Source: Gracilaria vermiculophylla
Lineage: Eukaryota > Rhodophyta > Florideophyceae > Gracilariales > Gracilariaceae
Direction: 5' to 3'
Length of the DNA: 30,461 nt
Assembly (NCBI GenBank): GCA_019155205.2
Contig: JAHNZQ020000079.1
Span: 180,068 to 210,528 of the forward strand
Shown: piece by piece, positions 1-11,087 of the stretch
How the letters are laid out: every line of letters begins with the position of its first letter
Position numbering within the stretch: the first letter of the stretch is position 1
Program-made: the position numbers and the translations under genes
The notes under the pieces: generated by a model
The model's database searches: none
What the model saw: the letters and a program-made list of their open reading frames with translations, nothing else
What the model was told of the DNA's origin: nothing

Positions 1-2
1 AT

Positions 3-68
3 AGCGACAATGATATCGATGAAGGTAGTGACGAAAACAGCAGCGATCTATCGGAGCAGAGTGATTAG
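3..68 (+). CDS. Possible C-terminal end of a truncated gene with an acidic Ser/Asp/Glu tail
   Basis: One frame is open from the window edge to a TAG at 66-68 and encodes 21 residues made almost wholly of Ser, Asp, Glu and Asn (it begins SDNDIDEGSDENSSD). Such acidic tails are common at protein C-termini, and the composition is unlike the AT-rich DNA that follows. The 5' part lies outside the window, so family and function cannot be assigned. A chance open frame of this length is also quite possible; only the biased composition argues for coding. Confidence 0.25.
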   Translation, partial: SDNDIDEGSDENSSDLSEQSD

Positions 69-1390
69 AATGCATTTTTCGTACCATATAGTACCGAAAC
101 ACCTTTATTATCATAACTTTGCCAAATGAATTGCGGAAAAGTGTATGAGAGCTCTAAAGACGTGTTTTTGTATGCTCTATCATAATATGATAAGGCATAG
201 GTGAAGTTTTTTTTCACCCTCGATGGTGTCGCGAACCGTAAGTAAAGAAACATCCTTTCACAAATACATTATTGGAGTTATTTTAATCAATTACAAAAAT
301 TTTGATTGTATACCATTTACAGGCACGTATAAGAAACGCAAAATGTTTTTGCTCTTGGTTCTTCTAGTTTAAATGTATGGGTTATTCTTTAAGCATTTTG
401 TGATATTGAAATAAAAAGTTGAAAAAAAATTGTACCCAATAATGGTCTAAATTCTGACAACTAGTTTAAATAATCTTTTATAATGCGGAAGGGATTGTTC
501 TTTTTCAAAGATGAGTTAGAACGGAAACTGTCGCAAAAATTTCAAATGAGAGCTTAAGAAGTTGTAGGCCAACAGTCGCAAGAACTGCAATAGAAAAGGA
601 ATCGTATGAAACTTTAACTCAATACGCAACAGTGATGCTTTTCAACCAGAACAATTTTTTATCCTGAAAAAGAGCTGTTTTTAAGCATGTGAGCGTGCAG
701 CATGAGATAGGAAAATCGGAAGAGTATGTACTGGAAAACTATAAAATATTACAAAATTTGTCGACAAAAATTCGAAGGAGATGGAAATTTGTATGTCGAT
801 ATTGAAGACATGAAAGTAAATGTTAAGTTGGTATCACAACCTCTTATAGAAAAAATACTATTATGACATATGAACAATATAATTTGCGATTTAAGCATGG
901 AAAAACAATTTCAATGTTTGATACACTGCAGAACTATCAGACATTAAATAATATGTCAATTCAGACTCATTCTGAAAGCTATCTTAGAAGATCGGATGGT
1001 GTTGGGCTGAATGTGTGAAAGATATAGATACTTGTGTTCAAGAAAAATATGTATCGAGTTTTGCTTTTCGATTGTGGCTGTAATGCAAATTGAAAAGTTA
1101 TCATATTCTACAATTTCGACGATGAAGTTTAATACACTGTCATGTTTACGCAATGTAGTCTATCCATTAGAAATAGAATGTGAAACAGAATCCCTTGCTG
1201 GGTATATTTCACAGAAGAGAGCCTCAGTTTACAGTTGAAATTTTGTGGCATGAAGGTTATTTGCTTGTTTTAATAGTTTGTTTGTACCCGCGAAGCGCAG
1301 GATAGTGAATGAATTGAAACAAGTCGTTCTCTGAGTTGTTTGCGTTTACGTTAGTGAGACCAGTGTTTGCGTTCATTTAAAATATTCTAA
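69..1390. other. AT-rich intergenic stretch with no recognisable gene
   Basis: About 1.3 kb of AT-rich sequence with frequent stops in all frames. The longest open frames are under 80 codons and none resembles a known family. I see no LTR ends, terminal inverted repeats or RNA gene. Confidence 0.6.
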
Positions 1391-1549
1391 GTTGGGAGTT
1401 TGGTTTTTGTTGAATCTAGAAGCATATGTACACCGCCAAGTTACGAAGGTATCCGATGCGCACGTACGGTTGACGTTTTACATACTAGACGTGTTGGCCG
1501 TGGTGGTTTACCATTTGCAGGACTGTTCATTCTACTGCAAAGTGGAACG

Positions 1550-2640
1550 GAACGTGGCGAAGCGGCGCCACAGAAAAAGCACTGGCCAAAACACCAAGGC
1601 AGGAGTGCCAGGAGGACGGAAGACCCGATTTCCTGAGAGGACGCTTTTGCTCGCTGCGATCAAGCACGTTCAACGTGCGGCGCTCACGATGGTGAACCCA
1701 CGCCAGGACCTGCGAAGCCCCGGCGGGACGCGTCAAGCGGGCGTGCGGATTACCCTCGCCCGCAGCGCTCCGCCGCGCAACGGCCTGGTAGTCGGGCGCG
1801 GCGCGCCGCCCGAAGGGCGCCGCGGCAGTGCACGCGGCTGTCGAGCGGCGCACGTGCTTGGCGCGCCGCGTGCGGCGCGTCGCGCCCCGCGCTCCGCCGC
1901 GCTGAATTTGAGCGCCGGCGCGCGGCGCTCGCGCGCGCGCCACCACGTAGAGCGCGGCGCGGCGCGGCGGCGGCGGCGGCGGCGGACTTCAAACGCTATA
2001 TTCCGCGCGCGGTTTTGCGCCCCGCCGCGCGCTGCAGGTGCTGTTTGGCGCGGCGCGTCCCGCGGCCGCGCCCGTTGGCGGGCGGCGGGGGGCAGCGCGC
2101 GGAGTGCGCTGCCGGCGGGGTGCGTGCGCGGGCCGGCGGCGCGCGAAGCGATACGCTGTATGTTTTGGGCGCGGCGCAGACAGCCACACGGGTAGGGCGC
2201 CCGCGCCGGCGGCGCGGCGCGACGCGGCGCGGCGCAGCGCGGCGCTGCGGCGGAGGGAGCGCGCTCGACCGCGTACGGTACGCTCTGCGGCAGCAAAATG
2301 CTCCGCGCGCGCCGCGGCGGCGTCTGCTTTGGGTGCGCGCGCCGCGACGGCGGCGGCGCGGCGCGCTCTTCGTCCGGCAGGCGGCGGCAGATGCGCGGAG
2401 AACATGTCGACTATCAAAACCACAGCGGCGGTGCGAGCTAAGAATAAGTGCCACGTGCGCCACGCGCCGCGTGCGCCGCGCCGCGCCGCCCGCCGCTCCC
2501 CGGCGAAAACGTGTCGGCGCGCAAATCCGCCGCGCCCTGTTCGTGCCACGTAGCCGCCACGCACGCGCCGCGCACGCGCGTGCGCCGCCCATGCGACTGC
2601 CACGCGGTCGCGGTCCATCCACCATCAGCTGCCATTGCCG
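1550..2640. other. Extremely GC-rich low-complexity island upstream of the secreted-protein gene
   Basis: About 1.1 kb of nearly continuous GCG/CGC/GCC runs, including a GGC-type repeat near 1960-1985. Several long open frames overlap on both strands. Their predicted proteins are Arg/Ala/Pro-rich with no domain, as expected when high GC removes stop codons, so I treat them as non-coding. The island ends roughly 150 bp before the ATG at 2790 and may act as a CpG-island-like promoter region for that gene; that role is inference. Confidence 0.55.
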
Positions 2641-2789
2641 TCCGCCACGCTTTCTACATCAGAACCACTCCCCTCCTCTCCCGGACACCCCGCATCCCTC
2701 CCGCCCCCATCCCCCGCCGCCATCTGCACCCCGCACCGTCCGTGTCCCGCCGTCCGCCAGTCCTCCTCGCCCTCCCGCCACACGTCGCC

Positions 2790-3734
2790 ATGTTCCCGCA
2801 CGCCCTGCTTCGCGCCTGCCTTGTTCTCGCCCTGCTTGCTTGCGCCCTTGCTCAGCCGCCGCACGACGTTGTCAAGTTTTCGCCATTCGATCTTTCGTCA
2901 ATCTCCTTGTATGGACCATTGGCCATCTACCGCCCGCAGTGGTGCCCCTCTTCCGTCTCGTTTGCCATGCGCGCCCGCGCGCTCCCCGAACTGGCCGATG
3001 ACAAGATTGGCTTGTTTACCTCCGACATTTACATGGACGATCAGCCGTGTACATCCTCCACCTCCATGTTGCTTTTTACTCCGATCGGCAGACCGCCCCA
3101 CCTTCCTCCACAATGTACGTTTCATACTCTTATCCCTTCCTGCCGATCCCACATGATCTGACCATCCGCAACGTGTGTGCGTCATCCCCGCCCTGTTTCC
3201 GTCGTATCTTGTGTCACAGGGGTATTTGAAGACTCAGCGATCTCAGGAAACGCCGTCAACTTCACCTGCGGCTCGAGTACCTACGCCATTCGCTACGGCT
3301 ACCTCAACGACGTCCACACGCCCTCCGGCTTTCTGGATGACACCGTCGTCTACCTCGACTTTGCCGTCATTCCTAACACACTCCCATTCTCCTTCTGCTC
3401 TTATGCCACCAGGAGAAATGATAATGAACGGCCCGTAGATCACGCCCCCTTCCCAACGGTGCAGACATGGAACAAAATCAGAGCAACCAATGACTTGCCA
3501 CCGCTGCCAGAACCCGATTCACAACAGGACGTTGAACAAATGCCTGTGCCCAGCGCAGAACCAGTGGAGCCTGAAATGGACGCCATTCCCAGCCCAGAGG
3601 ATACGGAACCCGTGCCGATGCCGCCGATGCTATTCCCCAGTCCGGAGGCCGCCATCCCTGCCCCATTCACCTCGCGGCTAGTTGACGCTCTCACAAGCGC
3701 AGTAAGCCGAGCTATAGCCTCCATTCGTTTGTAG
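2790..3734 (+). CDS. Secreted Pro/Glu-rich orphan protein, two exons
   Basis: Exons 2790-3114 and 3220-3734 give about 279 residues. The start is the ATG opening a clear signal peptide (MFPHALLRACLVLALLACALA, positions 1-21, likely cleaved before QPP). The joined frame is phase 1 and continuous. The ectodomain has a few Cys (for example in NFTCGSST, which also contains an N-glycosylation sequon). The C-terminal third is rich in Pro, Glu and Met (repeated PVP/PEP-like segments) and ends in a short basic, moderately hydrophobic segment. I recognise no family. The protein is probably exported or extracellular. It converges with the minus-strand membrane protein about 160 bp downstream. Without splicing, exon 1 would run to a stop near 3161, so the intron call decides the product. 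Confidence 0.65.
3115..3219 (+). other. Predicted spliceosomal intron (105 bp, phase 1)
   Basis: The donor is GTACGT after CAAT, and the acceptor is CACAG preceded by a pyrimidine-rich stretch. Removing it joins exon 1 codon position 1 (T at 3114) with GG at 3220-3221 and keeps the frame open for a further 171 codons. A second gene in the window (21483-22547) has an intron with the same GTACGT donor, the same phase and nearly the same length, which supports both. Confidence 0.65.
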
Positions 3735-3894
3735 TCAATAGTAGCTGCAGCCGCAATCATGTCTTCACTCTGTACAGTGTTTGCCCTGACGCTCGTTCTT
3801 TTTTTTTGTTTTTTCCTCTCCCTGTAAAGACCTTGTGAAACTCGAAACATCCACGCGGTCGTAGAGCGCGCGCGCACTGCTGCCGGGCACGCGT

Positions 3895-4404
3895 TCAAGA
3901 GCCCCATCCCTCGCGGTACACGCCCAGGAAAAGAAGCACGACCACAGTTGCAATGGCCGCGAACAGCACGAGGCCCAGCAAAGTGCCCAGGCAGTAGAAC
4001 AGCCGTTGTTGCCTCTGGCAGTCGTTGCGCGCCCTCCAGCCGCACAGCGGCACCAGCGCGACGAAGCAGAACACCGTGGAGAACACGCAGCCTCCCGTGA
4101 AGTACATGAGCCGGTGCGGCTCGGTGCACGCGCCTTTGTCCCTTCTCCTCGACGCTTGATTCATGCTGGTTTGCGTCAGCGCCGGGTCGAAATGCGCCCC
4201 GTACGCGTCCGTAAGGGCGTCGCGTTTGTATGATAGCTCGGATAGCGACAGGCTGAGGGCGGCGGCCGGCGGCTTGCTGGGCACCTGCGTGGCGCGCATC
4301 GGAAACCGACTCGTGCCCGGCAGCGGCGGGTGCGCTTCGGGAGGGTCCGGTGCGGGCGGAACATCCGTGTCGTCGTTCATTCTCTGCCTGCTGACGCTCG
4401 TCAT
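3895..4404 (-). CDS. Small membrane protein with two C-terminal transmembrane helices, orphan
   Basis: 169 residues with an ATG at 4404. The first 95 or so residues are hydrophilic and Pro/Ser-rich, so probably disordered. Two hydrophobic segments follow, about residues 98-122 (ending VALVPLCGW) and 135-163 (LGLVLFAAIATVVVLLFLGV), joined by a short basic Cys-containing loop (RARNDCQRQQR). A hairpin membrane protein with its long N-terminus on one side is the likely shape. I recognise no family. A second Met at residue 9 could be the true start. It converges on the secreted-protein gene. The long competing frame in the same region has low-complexity Arg/Pro composition and no helices, so this frame is preferred. 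Confidence 0.55.
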   Translation of the reverse strand: MTSVSRQRMNDDTDVPPAPDPPEAHPPLPGTSRFPMRATQVPSKPPAAALSLSLSELSYKRDALTDAYGAHFDPALTQTSMNQASRRRDKGACTEPHRLMYFTGGCVFSTVFCFVALVPLCGWRARNDCQRQQRLFYCLGTLLGLVLFAAIATVVVLLFLGVYREGWGS

Positions 4405-7400
4405 CGGGAAAACTCGGGCGCTCGTCTGACTTTGCTAGCGAAGCATGCGACCATGTCGTTTTGCATAGTCGCGGACAGATCGAGCCATCGAGCTCCGCCT
4501 CAAGGCGCACTCGGAACGCACGGACCGCGCACTATTTGTTCTGAGACGCGCCGCAAAATTGGTAGACAATACTATCAATGATTGTTGGTTCAAAAACGTT
4601 TGTCATTGTTCTTGGCAAACATTTGATCACGCGCAACCCCGCAGAGCGTGTGCGGCCCGGCAGACGTTCTTCATTTCTCATATTTTGCTGCGGTCACGCT
4701 GGGTGCGCGGAGATCTTGTTTGACCACGGTAAGCGACATGTTCTCCGCACTTCAACTGAATCAAATACCCTCACCAACCATCTTCCGCGAACGTTCCCAG
4801 AACAAACCCCCAACCGCCCTCAAGACGCAAGCTTTGCCCGGCACTAGACTCACATCACGGTCAAAACGCCCTACAATGCCCCACACCAACTTCATTCCCC
4901 AATCAATCAGGAGTCCGAATCAATTTTTTTTACAGTCGCTTGGGCATTGCGTTGTGACAACCGGTCTGATTTCTATTGCTGCAGTTGCGTCATCATGTCA
5001 ATGCATCTTGTCTCTCGTGAAATTTGCTCACATACTGCATTCGCATGTGTGTTCGACCCTAACGTCTTTGATTCTTCAACTTCGCAACAACTACGTCCCT
5101 CTTTGAAACCAAATGAATTTCTGTGTTTGTTTCCGTCCAGATATGAAGCTCCCTGCTTCCGACCACTAAATTCATGATGAACCCGAAGGTTTTCTGGAGA
5201 GTGGACAGAAGAAGTGCTCTTCTTGGTCCCTTTTTCGTTTCACCATAGAGTAGCTTATCTCATATCTCCATGAACCGTGTTTAATATTTTTTCAAGTCCA
5301 TCAACTTTGAGGACATCCGCGCAACAAGGAAGCATGGAAGCTTGCTCATTGCCTACTTCTGATATCTTCTTCCACTTTACTCCATATATCAAATTGCAGT
5401 GAAAACGAGAAGGCGGATGGTATGTAAAATTGGCATGTGAAGTGAAAACATCAACATTATTCTCGAAACATACGTTGCAACAACACCTGAGTCATTGTTC
5501 GATCAACCAAGCACAGGACACTCATTAACGTCGTTTCCATGATTCAAAAATAATCCGGAGTACCCCATCATTTGTTACTACTGCCCACAAGCATTGAATT
5601 CACAGGCTACCTTTTTTCAAACGACATAAAATACTCATAACTTGCCACACACGCTACAACACTTTACCAAAGAGTACCCACCTTCATTAGTCCAACAAAA
5701 TACAAGGCTATACTCCATGCTTTTGTGCTCAAAGACCTTCAGCACATCTTTCAATAACCCCAATGATTAAAAGCTTTACACTACCTGTTATTCATGCAAA
5801 CAATTTAACAGCATCATGGGTGCATGCTGACCATCCTCTCGCCATTTTCATTTCGAGAACGGATTTTCTTCTTTTTGCAGCGAAAAATCGAAAAAAAAGG
5901 AAAAAATCTCAACAAAGAAGACACTCTTGTCTCAAAAACAAATAATAAATTATGGCTTGAATTTTGTTGTACTCAAATGGAATGCCAACAGAAAGAAATA
6001 TTCAATGTGACTTCAAAGAGGGGGTGTCAAGACATTCTTTCAGAAGATCCAATTTTTTTTTCGATGTGATCAAGTTTCTGTCGAACGGAGAAAACTACAG
6101 CCACTAACGCATTGATAGCCGTCTGGCACTGTTTTTGATGACATAATCACCATCTGACTGTTACAGAGATAGTTTACAATAATTAAAACATCCCTTGTCG
6201 ACAGCATTGATGGAAAAGATGTGGCTGAAAAGTTATGAGAAAAAGAATGGCTGTGAAGTATATTTTGCCTGGAAGAGTATTGCCGGCTACAACTAAGAAT
6301 AGAAAGAGCAACTGTAAACAATGTGAACCAACGGAGGAATTCTTTTTCGGCAGAGAAATAAATCCATCTTTTGTCTGGAAAGATAAGGCTTCCTTTTAGG
6401 GTTTGGTAATAATGCCTTGTCTTTGTGGCTCTCAAAGCTATGAAAGGAATTTTTCGCTAGTGTTCCTGTAAGATCTAGTAGTTAAATGTACAAAATAAAA
6501 ATCCAGTAAACAATAACTTCCGAATCACACCCGCTGTATGTATGCTCGTGAAGAATTTAAGAAATGCAGGAGTCCAATGCGCTCGAGATATGTAATATTT
6601 TCTACTCCGACCCGTTTGAATTCCAATTTAAATGGAACTCACTTCATAAACGTAGTTTTTTTTTTGTATACCGCTGTCATCACCGTTTGGGCCTTAGAAT
6701 TCGCGATCGCATGGTCGCGAGACAAAGCAAAAGGTCGTGGTACAGCGATTTATTACACATACAAGAACACCAAGAGAAATAGAGGCATCCATCAAAAGAA
6801 TCAATTTCTCATTTCGTAACTTTTCATTGTTTTAAGCAAAGCAGGGCATTGCTCTCAAAGGGTATCTGTTAACCCTAGCCTCATTTTGTTTTATTGCAAT
6901 CTCCACAAAATGTGAAAGTTGTCATTTTTGGACATGGCCATTCCTGACCGTTCTCTCGACGTGTTCTTTATGCTTTTAAAGTTAAGAAAAACGTGCAAAA
7001 AGTGCCTTTGGAACCGTGTTAAAACATCGGAGGAGTAAACACAGCTAATTGTATTTCATGGTTGACCGCAACTCTTTTCTTTATGCCAGAACACATAGAG
7101 TTTCTCTCCAATAGACTCATTATGCCTGACGAACTCTTGTGTTTTTTCCACATGTTGAGATTGCAAGAGATAATTCTCATAAAATTGAAAGAGCGGTGCA
7201 GTTGTAAATTAACGTTGGGAAATTTCCTTCAAGCACCCGCGCTCACTGCGAAAAATTATCTGTGCCCCAAGGGCCAGATTTTTTGGTACTCAGAATGGGG
7301 ACATGGTTCTTTTTTTTTTCTGAGGTGATCTACAGAACTTGTTTATGCATGTGGGAAGGATTTGCATGAAAAATTAGTTAGGTTTCCACTACTGCTTCCT

Positions 7401-8447
7401 TTTCGCTACAGGATGTCTCTTTAAACTTTTAAAGGTTGCTCGCGAAAGTGAAAATGATAGTTGTCTGCATCCAAAACATAAATTGTTTACTTAAGCCCCG
7501 AATTTTTTTTTTTTTTCAGCCGCAGGTCACAAAATCATGTTGTTAAGAATAGTCAACACCGTGATCGCTTAGGCAGTATGCTGTATGTTGTGCGGTTTGC
7601 TGTACAGATACATTTCCCGTTTGGCTCGAGGGGAATCAGAGTGCGGGCGTTTGGTATATTGAAAGACCCAAACTACAACCTATTCTAAAGGTGATATAGA
7701 GGAGATATTTCTTATTCGACTTTGAGCCAGCAAACCGCAATCTCTGTCGGAAAGCGATGTGCACACAGAAATAGAAAACATGTTTCATCATATTTGATAG
7801 CCCCATTCGGGATGTTGCGTGGTCGCATGAGAAGTAAGAATCATTTTTGTGCAGACTGCTTTGTGGATATTTCAAGTAAAACAGGTAATTTGAAGGAAGC
7901 GCTACAAAACCGTCTCGTTTCAGACAAGGAAAATAGAATAGACCATCCACAAAAAAAATTCGCCTGCGCATGAGCACCATCGGGCTGCCCTTCTGTAGCG
8001 CTTCACAACCATACTTTTGCTCAAATAAAATCAAAATCCAGTTTTTGCAATGTGGAATTGGTGTCGCAATAAACCCTCAACTGCTGCTACTCCACCAGAC
8101 CACGGCCATGGCACACGTTTGCCACGTTTGCATACTTGGAGGATGGCTTGAGAAGGGAGCAGCGCATGTTTCTACACGTGTTGCGTGTCGCTAAACTGGA
8201 AAAGGTTTCGCCGGAATCTTGGAATCTGAACGAGATCTCGCACAGCACCATATTCGTTTGATTGCAGCACACATTGCCCTGCAGCCGACTGTTGGAACCC
8301 CGCCGCTTGCCGCACGTTTGTCGAAGCAAACGTCGTCCAAGTTTGAGTACACCTCCCCCCTTCCCCCCCGTCCCCCCTCTGCGCCCTCCCCACGCGCCCT
8401 CGAGCGCCACTCAATTGTTCCTCCCCAGCGAATCGCTCCGCTCCAAA
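4405..8447. other. 4-kb gene-poor, mostly AT-rich spacer
   Basis: From 4405 to about 5100 composition is intermediate; beyond that it is AT-rich with many homopolymer T and A runs (for example the T tract at 7503-7517 followed by CAG). The longest open frames, up to about 130-150 codons, match nothing I recognise, overlap on both strands or start without ATG, and show no membrane, repeat or motif signature. Isolated splice-like strings exist (GGTAAGC near 4728; TTTTTACAG near 4930), but I could not build a convincing spliced gene. The last 300 bp before 8448 become C-rich and presumably contain the promoter and 5'UTR of the downstream gene. Confidence 0.5.
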
Positions 8448-9245
8448 ATGTTCACAGCCGCTTTCGTATCGTGCTTCTCGGCCGCCCCAACCCGCACTCA
8501 CCTCCTCGCCCCGCGAAACCGCAATGCCACCAACCTGCGTCGCCGCCACATCTCGCGCCGACGAGTGCGCATGAGCGCTGATCCAGAGGACCTCAACTCA
8601 GAGCCACAGGCTGCAAAAAGCACATCAACCGCAAACGCACCCTCGCTCGACACCGATGTCTTCTCCAGGTTTGTCGACACGGCCCAGCAGAAGATCGACG
8701 ACGTTCAGCAATCCATCCAGGACCTCGACACCAACCAGTTTCTCGACGACGCAAAGCAGACCTCTACCGGCCTTGTCGACAACTTTTTAGCCGGTGACTG
8801 GCTCAATCGCGGTGAGTTGTACGGTGCGTTGCAGCTTGCGTTTGCATTGCTCCTCTTGCGCGGCGGCGGCTTTCTGGACCTGTTTGTCAATTTCCTTGCA
8901 GGCCCGGCGCTGTTCGCCGTCGGCGCCGCAATCTCGGCAAAGTCTGTGTTCGATCTGGGGCCGAAACAACTCTCCATTTGGCCGGCTCCCGTCCCAGCAG
9001 GCGAGCTCAAAACCGACGGTTTGTACGAATATGTCAGACACCCCATGTACGCAGGCGTCCTTCTAGCCTGTGCAGGGTTTGCCGTCGCCACCGCCTCTCC
9101 CTCCCGAGTCGCTCTCACAATTGCATTTGGCGCGTTTTTACTCAAGAAAATAGACGTGGAAGAACAGTTCTTGAAGGATGCATATCCGGGCTACGATGAA
9201 TACACACAAGAGGTTGTCTTCAAGCTTGTACCGAACCTGTTCTAA
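8448..9245 (+). CDS. Plastid-targeted ICMT/PEMT-type membrane methyltransferase-like protein
   Basis: 265 residues from the ATG at 8448 (upstream in-frame codons lack another ATG). Residues 1-42 are rich in Ser, Ala and Arg with Phe at position 2, as in red-algal plastid transit peptides. About 43-120 is an acidic, probably helical linker. Several hydrophobic segments follow (123-137, 140-165, 203-230). The signature VRHPMYAGVL (196-205) and a later acidic segment (IDVEEQFLKDAYPGYDEY) match the isoprenylcysteine carboxyl methyltransferase / phospholipid methyltransferase fold, in which RHPxYxG helps bind S-adenosylmethionine. The protein probably sits in a plastid membrane and methylates a lipid or other small hydrophobic substrate. 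The substrate cannot be read from sequence, and related plastid proteins are mostly uncharacterised. It stands alone between two gene-free stretches. Confidence 0.8.
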   Translation: MFTAAFVSCFSAAPTRTHLLAPRNRNATNLRRRHISRRRVRMSADPEDLNSEPQAAKSTSTANAPSLDTDVFSRFVDTAQQKIDDVQQSIQDLDTNQFLDDAKQTSTGLVDNFLAGDWLNRGELYGALQLAFALLLLRGGGFLDLFVNFLAGPALFAVGAAISAKSVFDLGPKQLSIWPAPVPAGELKTDGLYEYVRHPMYAGVLLACAGFAVATASPSRVALTIAFGAFLLKKIDVEEQFLKDAYPGYDEYTQEVVFKLVPNLF

Positions 9246-10680
9246 ATTCTGATCACTGTGCGACCGTTCTAGCGCGTGTGGTCGATTGTATGTAAAGTCA
9301 TACCTTACTTGCGCCCGTAGACTTGTCTACGTTCAACTTTTCAGCATGCCTAGCATCTCAAGTTGTGTGTCTACATTCGTAGCAAAGTGAGATCGTCACC
9401 TTTTGCATAGCTTATGCTTATCATGCGGCTTGATGAACAATCCGAATTGAATGGCATCTGTCTCCCTGTTCACGCGAATTGAACAGATGCTCGAGTCATA
9501 ATGAATGTCCATGATAACGATATCGCCTGGTGCATTCCCCGTCTTCATTGGTTGTTGGCCCTCGGGGAAGGGCCACTTTTTTCACAAGCATCTGTCGAAC
9601 TCGACTGAATGAATTAGAACGCTCTAAAGTCAAACAACAAACAAATCTGTTACATACAACGTCCCAGAGTGCTTGAATATACTTACGCCGAGTCATTTGT
9701 CTTTGTACGGCTGCATGCATATCAATCCTACTCACCAAAACCATAAAACTGATGTGGATGAACTTCGTTTTTCAACTGAACGATGGCGTCATTTTCGGCG
9801 GGAGTTTCAATATCATTTTTGTTCTCAGGGTTCACCCTCTGAGAATAGACCTCCTCTAAGTCACTGAGCCGCGCCAAGGAGTACACTCATGTGTGTGTTT
9901 TGATGTGACTCGATGAACGAAACTCGGTATGAAATGAAACTTAGGACATGGGCAGACGTCGGAAGTCCCTTAAAGGGGCCCTCAACGTTATTATTGTTTT
10001 GTTAAGCGCAAGAGGCTGCGTGCACTGAACATCGCAAGTCCACAGGAGCGACTATGCGAGTGAGCAAGCCACAGAGGCCAACACGCTACTCTGTGCGCAC
10101 GCTTAGCTGGGCCGAGGAAACGGTTCCGATGGTAGTGTTCGAATGGAACTTTGGGCTATATTACGACGATTGTTTGTGCGGCAAAACATTCGTCAGGTAG
10201 TGTACTGTACGCACGTCCTGGCAGTGACGAGCTGTTCAAATGTTGAAGGCAAAGAGCGCCAAGCGAGGGGTGGGGGCAATTCGAGGTGTGAGCTTTGCAA
10301 TATTGCGCGAGCAATGACAGTGCGTAAAGTTTGAGGAATTGTCCGACTCTGAGACCAAAGGCGTAATCACACAGCGAATCTCGTAAGCCACTAACTGTAA
10401 TCTCTCGACGTTTCGACGTGAAAGGAGAGGCTTTCAACCTTACGGGCGGTGCGCAGTTGCGTCCACTTGGCTTGTCAGCCCTTTCGAGATGTCCGTTCTA
10501 CCAGCTGTGAACGCAATGGCACGGGAAAATGGCAGCAGCTGATAATCTGAACGTAAGGGCGCAACTGTCTATGAGCTGAGGTCCGAGCTAAGCTTAGAGT
10601 CACCGCGCCGCGAGTTCCACGCCGACAACGAAGTCAAGTGGCGGCGCTGCAAGCAGCCGTGACGCAGCATGCGCGGCAGG
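9246..10680. other. Intergenic stretch without a recognisable gene
   Basis: Mixed composition and only short open frames. It contains a small nested inverted repeat at 9454-9490: GCATCTGT pairs with ACAGATGC, and inside it CTGTTC pairs with GAACAG around a 9-nt loop. This lies about 210 bp after the stop of the plastid methyltransferase-like gene and might form RNA or DNA structure, though function is unknown. From about 10560 the DNA becomes GC-richer and is likely the promoter side of the next gene. Confidence 0.45.
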
Positions 10681-10686
10681 CGAGCG

Positions 10687-10764
10687 CCAATTCGGGCAGC
10701 TCGGGTCGGACAGCGGTGTGGCGCGCGCCACCAATGGCCACAACTGTCGCAACTGTCATCCAAT
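10687..10764 (+). promoter_or_regulatory. Cluster of three CCAAT boxes upstream of the UBA membrane protein gene
   Basis: CCAAT occurs at 10687-10691, 10731-10735 and 10760-10764, all on the plus strand and within 78 bp, 325-400 bp before the ATG at 11088. CCAAT is the core of the NF-Y/HAP site. The first lies in GCGCCAATT, a string also found upstream of the RS/LOR gene at 14440-14448. The clustering is visible; use as a promoter is inferred. Confidence 0.35.
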
Positions 10765-10819
10765 CAGCCAGCTCGTAGCACCGTTGAACCGCAGACGCTC
10801 GCGCCGCCACGCGCCCCGA

Positions 10820-10864
10820 TTCCCAAACATCCTCTCACGCCGCTCCTCATTACACTGCTGTGTG

Positions 10865-10930
<66 letters not shown>

Positions 10931-11012
10931 CTTCCCAAACCCCCCCCCCCCCCCCCCCCCATTACACTGCTGTGTGACCCCCCCCCCGCCCCCCCCCCCC
11001 CCCCCGCCCCCC
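10820..11012 (+). repeat. Poly-C tracts within an apparent 112-bp tandem duplication
   Basis: TTCCCAAAC (10820, 10932) and ATTACACTGCTGTGTGAC (10849, 10961) each recur with a period of exactly 112 bp. The 20 bases between them in copy 1 (10829-10848, mixed sequence) are all C in copy 2 (10941-10960). Copy 1 is followed by a C run at 10866-10929 (64 nt). Copy 2 is followed by C10-G-C17-G-C6 ending at 11012. This is either a slippage-prone real repeat or a sequencing/assembly artefact; see findings. It lies 76 bp before the next start codon. Confidence 0.85.
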
Positions 11013-11087
11013 ATTTCTCTTGCCGCACTGATCGGCGTGCCTCCGCCCTGGCTACGCCGATCCCCGGCTGACGCTTTCTCCATCAGC

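Noticed and set aside
1392..3001. Several long overlapping open frames on both strands in the GC-rich island
   Set aside because: Arg/Ala/Pro-rich low complexity, mutual overlap on both strands and lack of domains fit stop-codon depletion by high GC.
4578..5106. Possible spliced gene using GGTAAGC (about 4728) and TTTTTACAG (about 4930)
   Set aside because: No joined frame gave a recognisable or consistently longer protein. Splice-like strings alone are common.
6070..6435. 121-codon minus-strand open frame
   Set aside because: No motif or neighbour context, surrounded by non-coding AT-rich DNA.
7636..8034. 132-codon minus-strand open frame in the AT-rich spacer
   Set aside because: No family, low-information composition, and competing open frames on the other strand. 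Likely chance.
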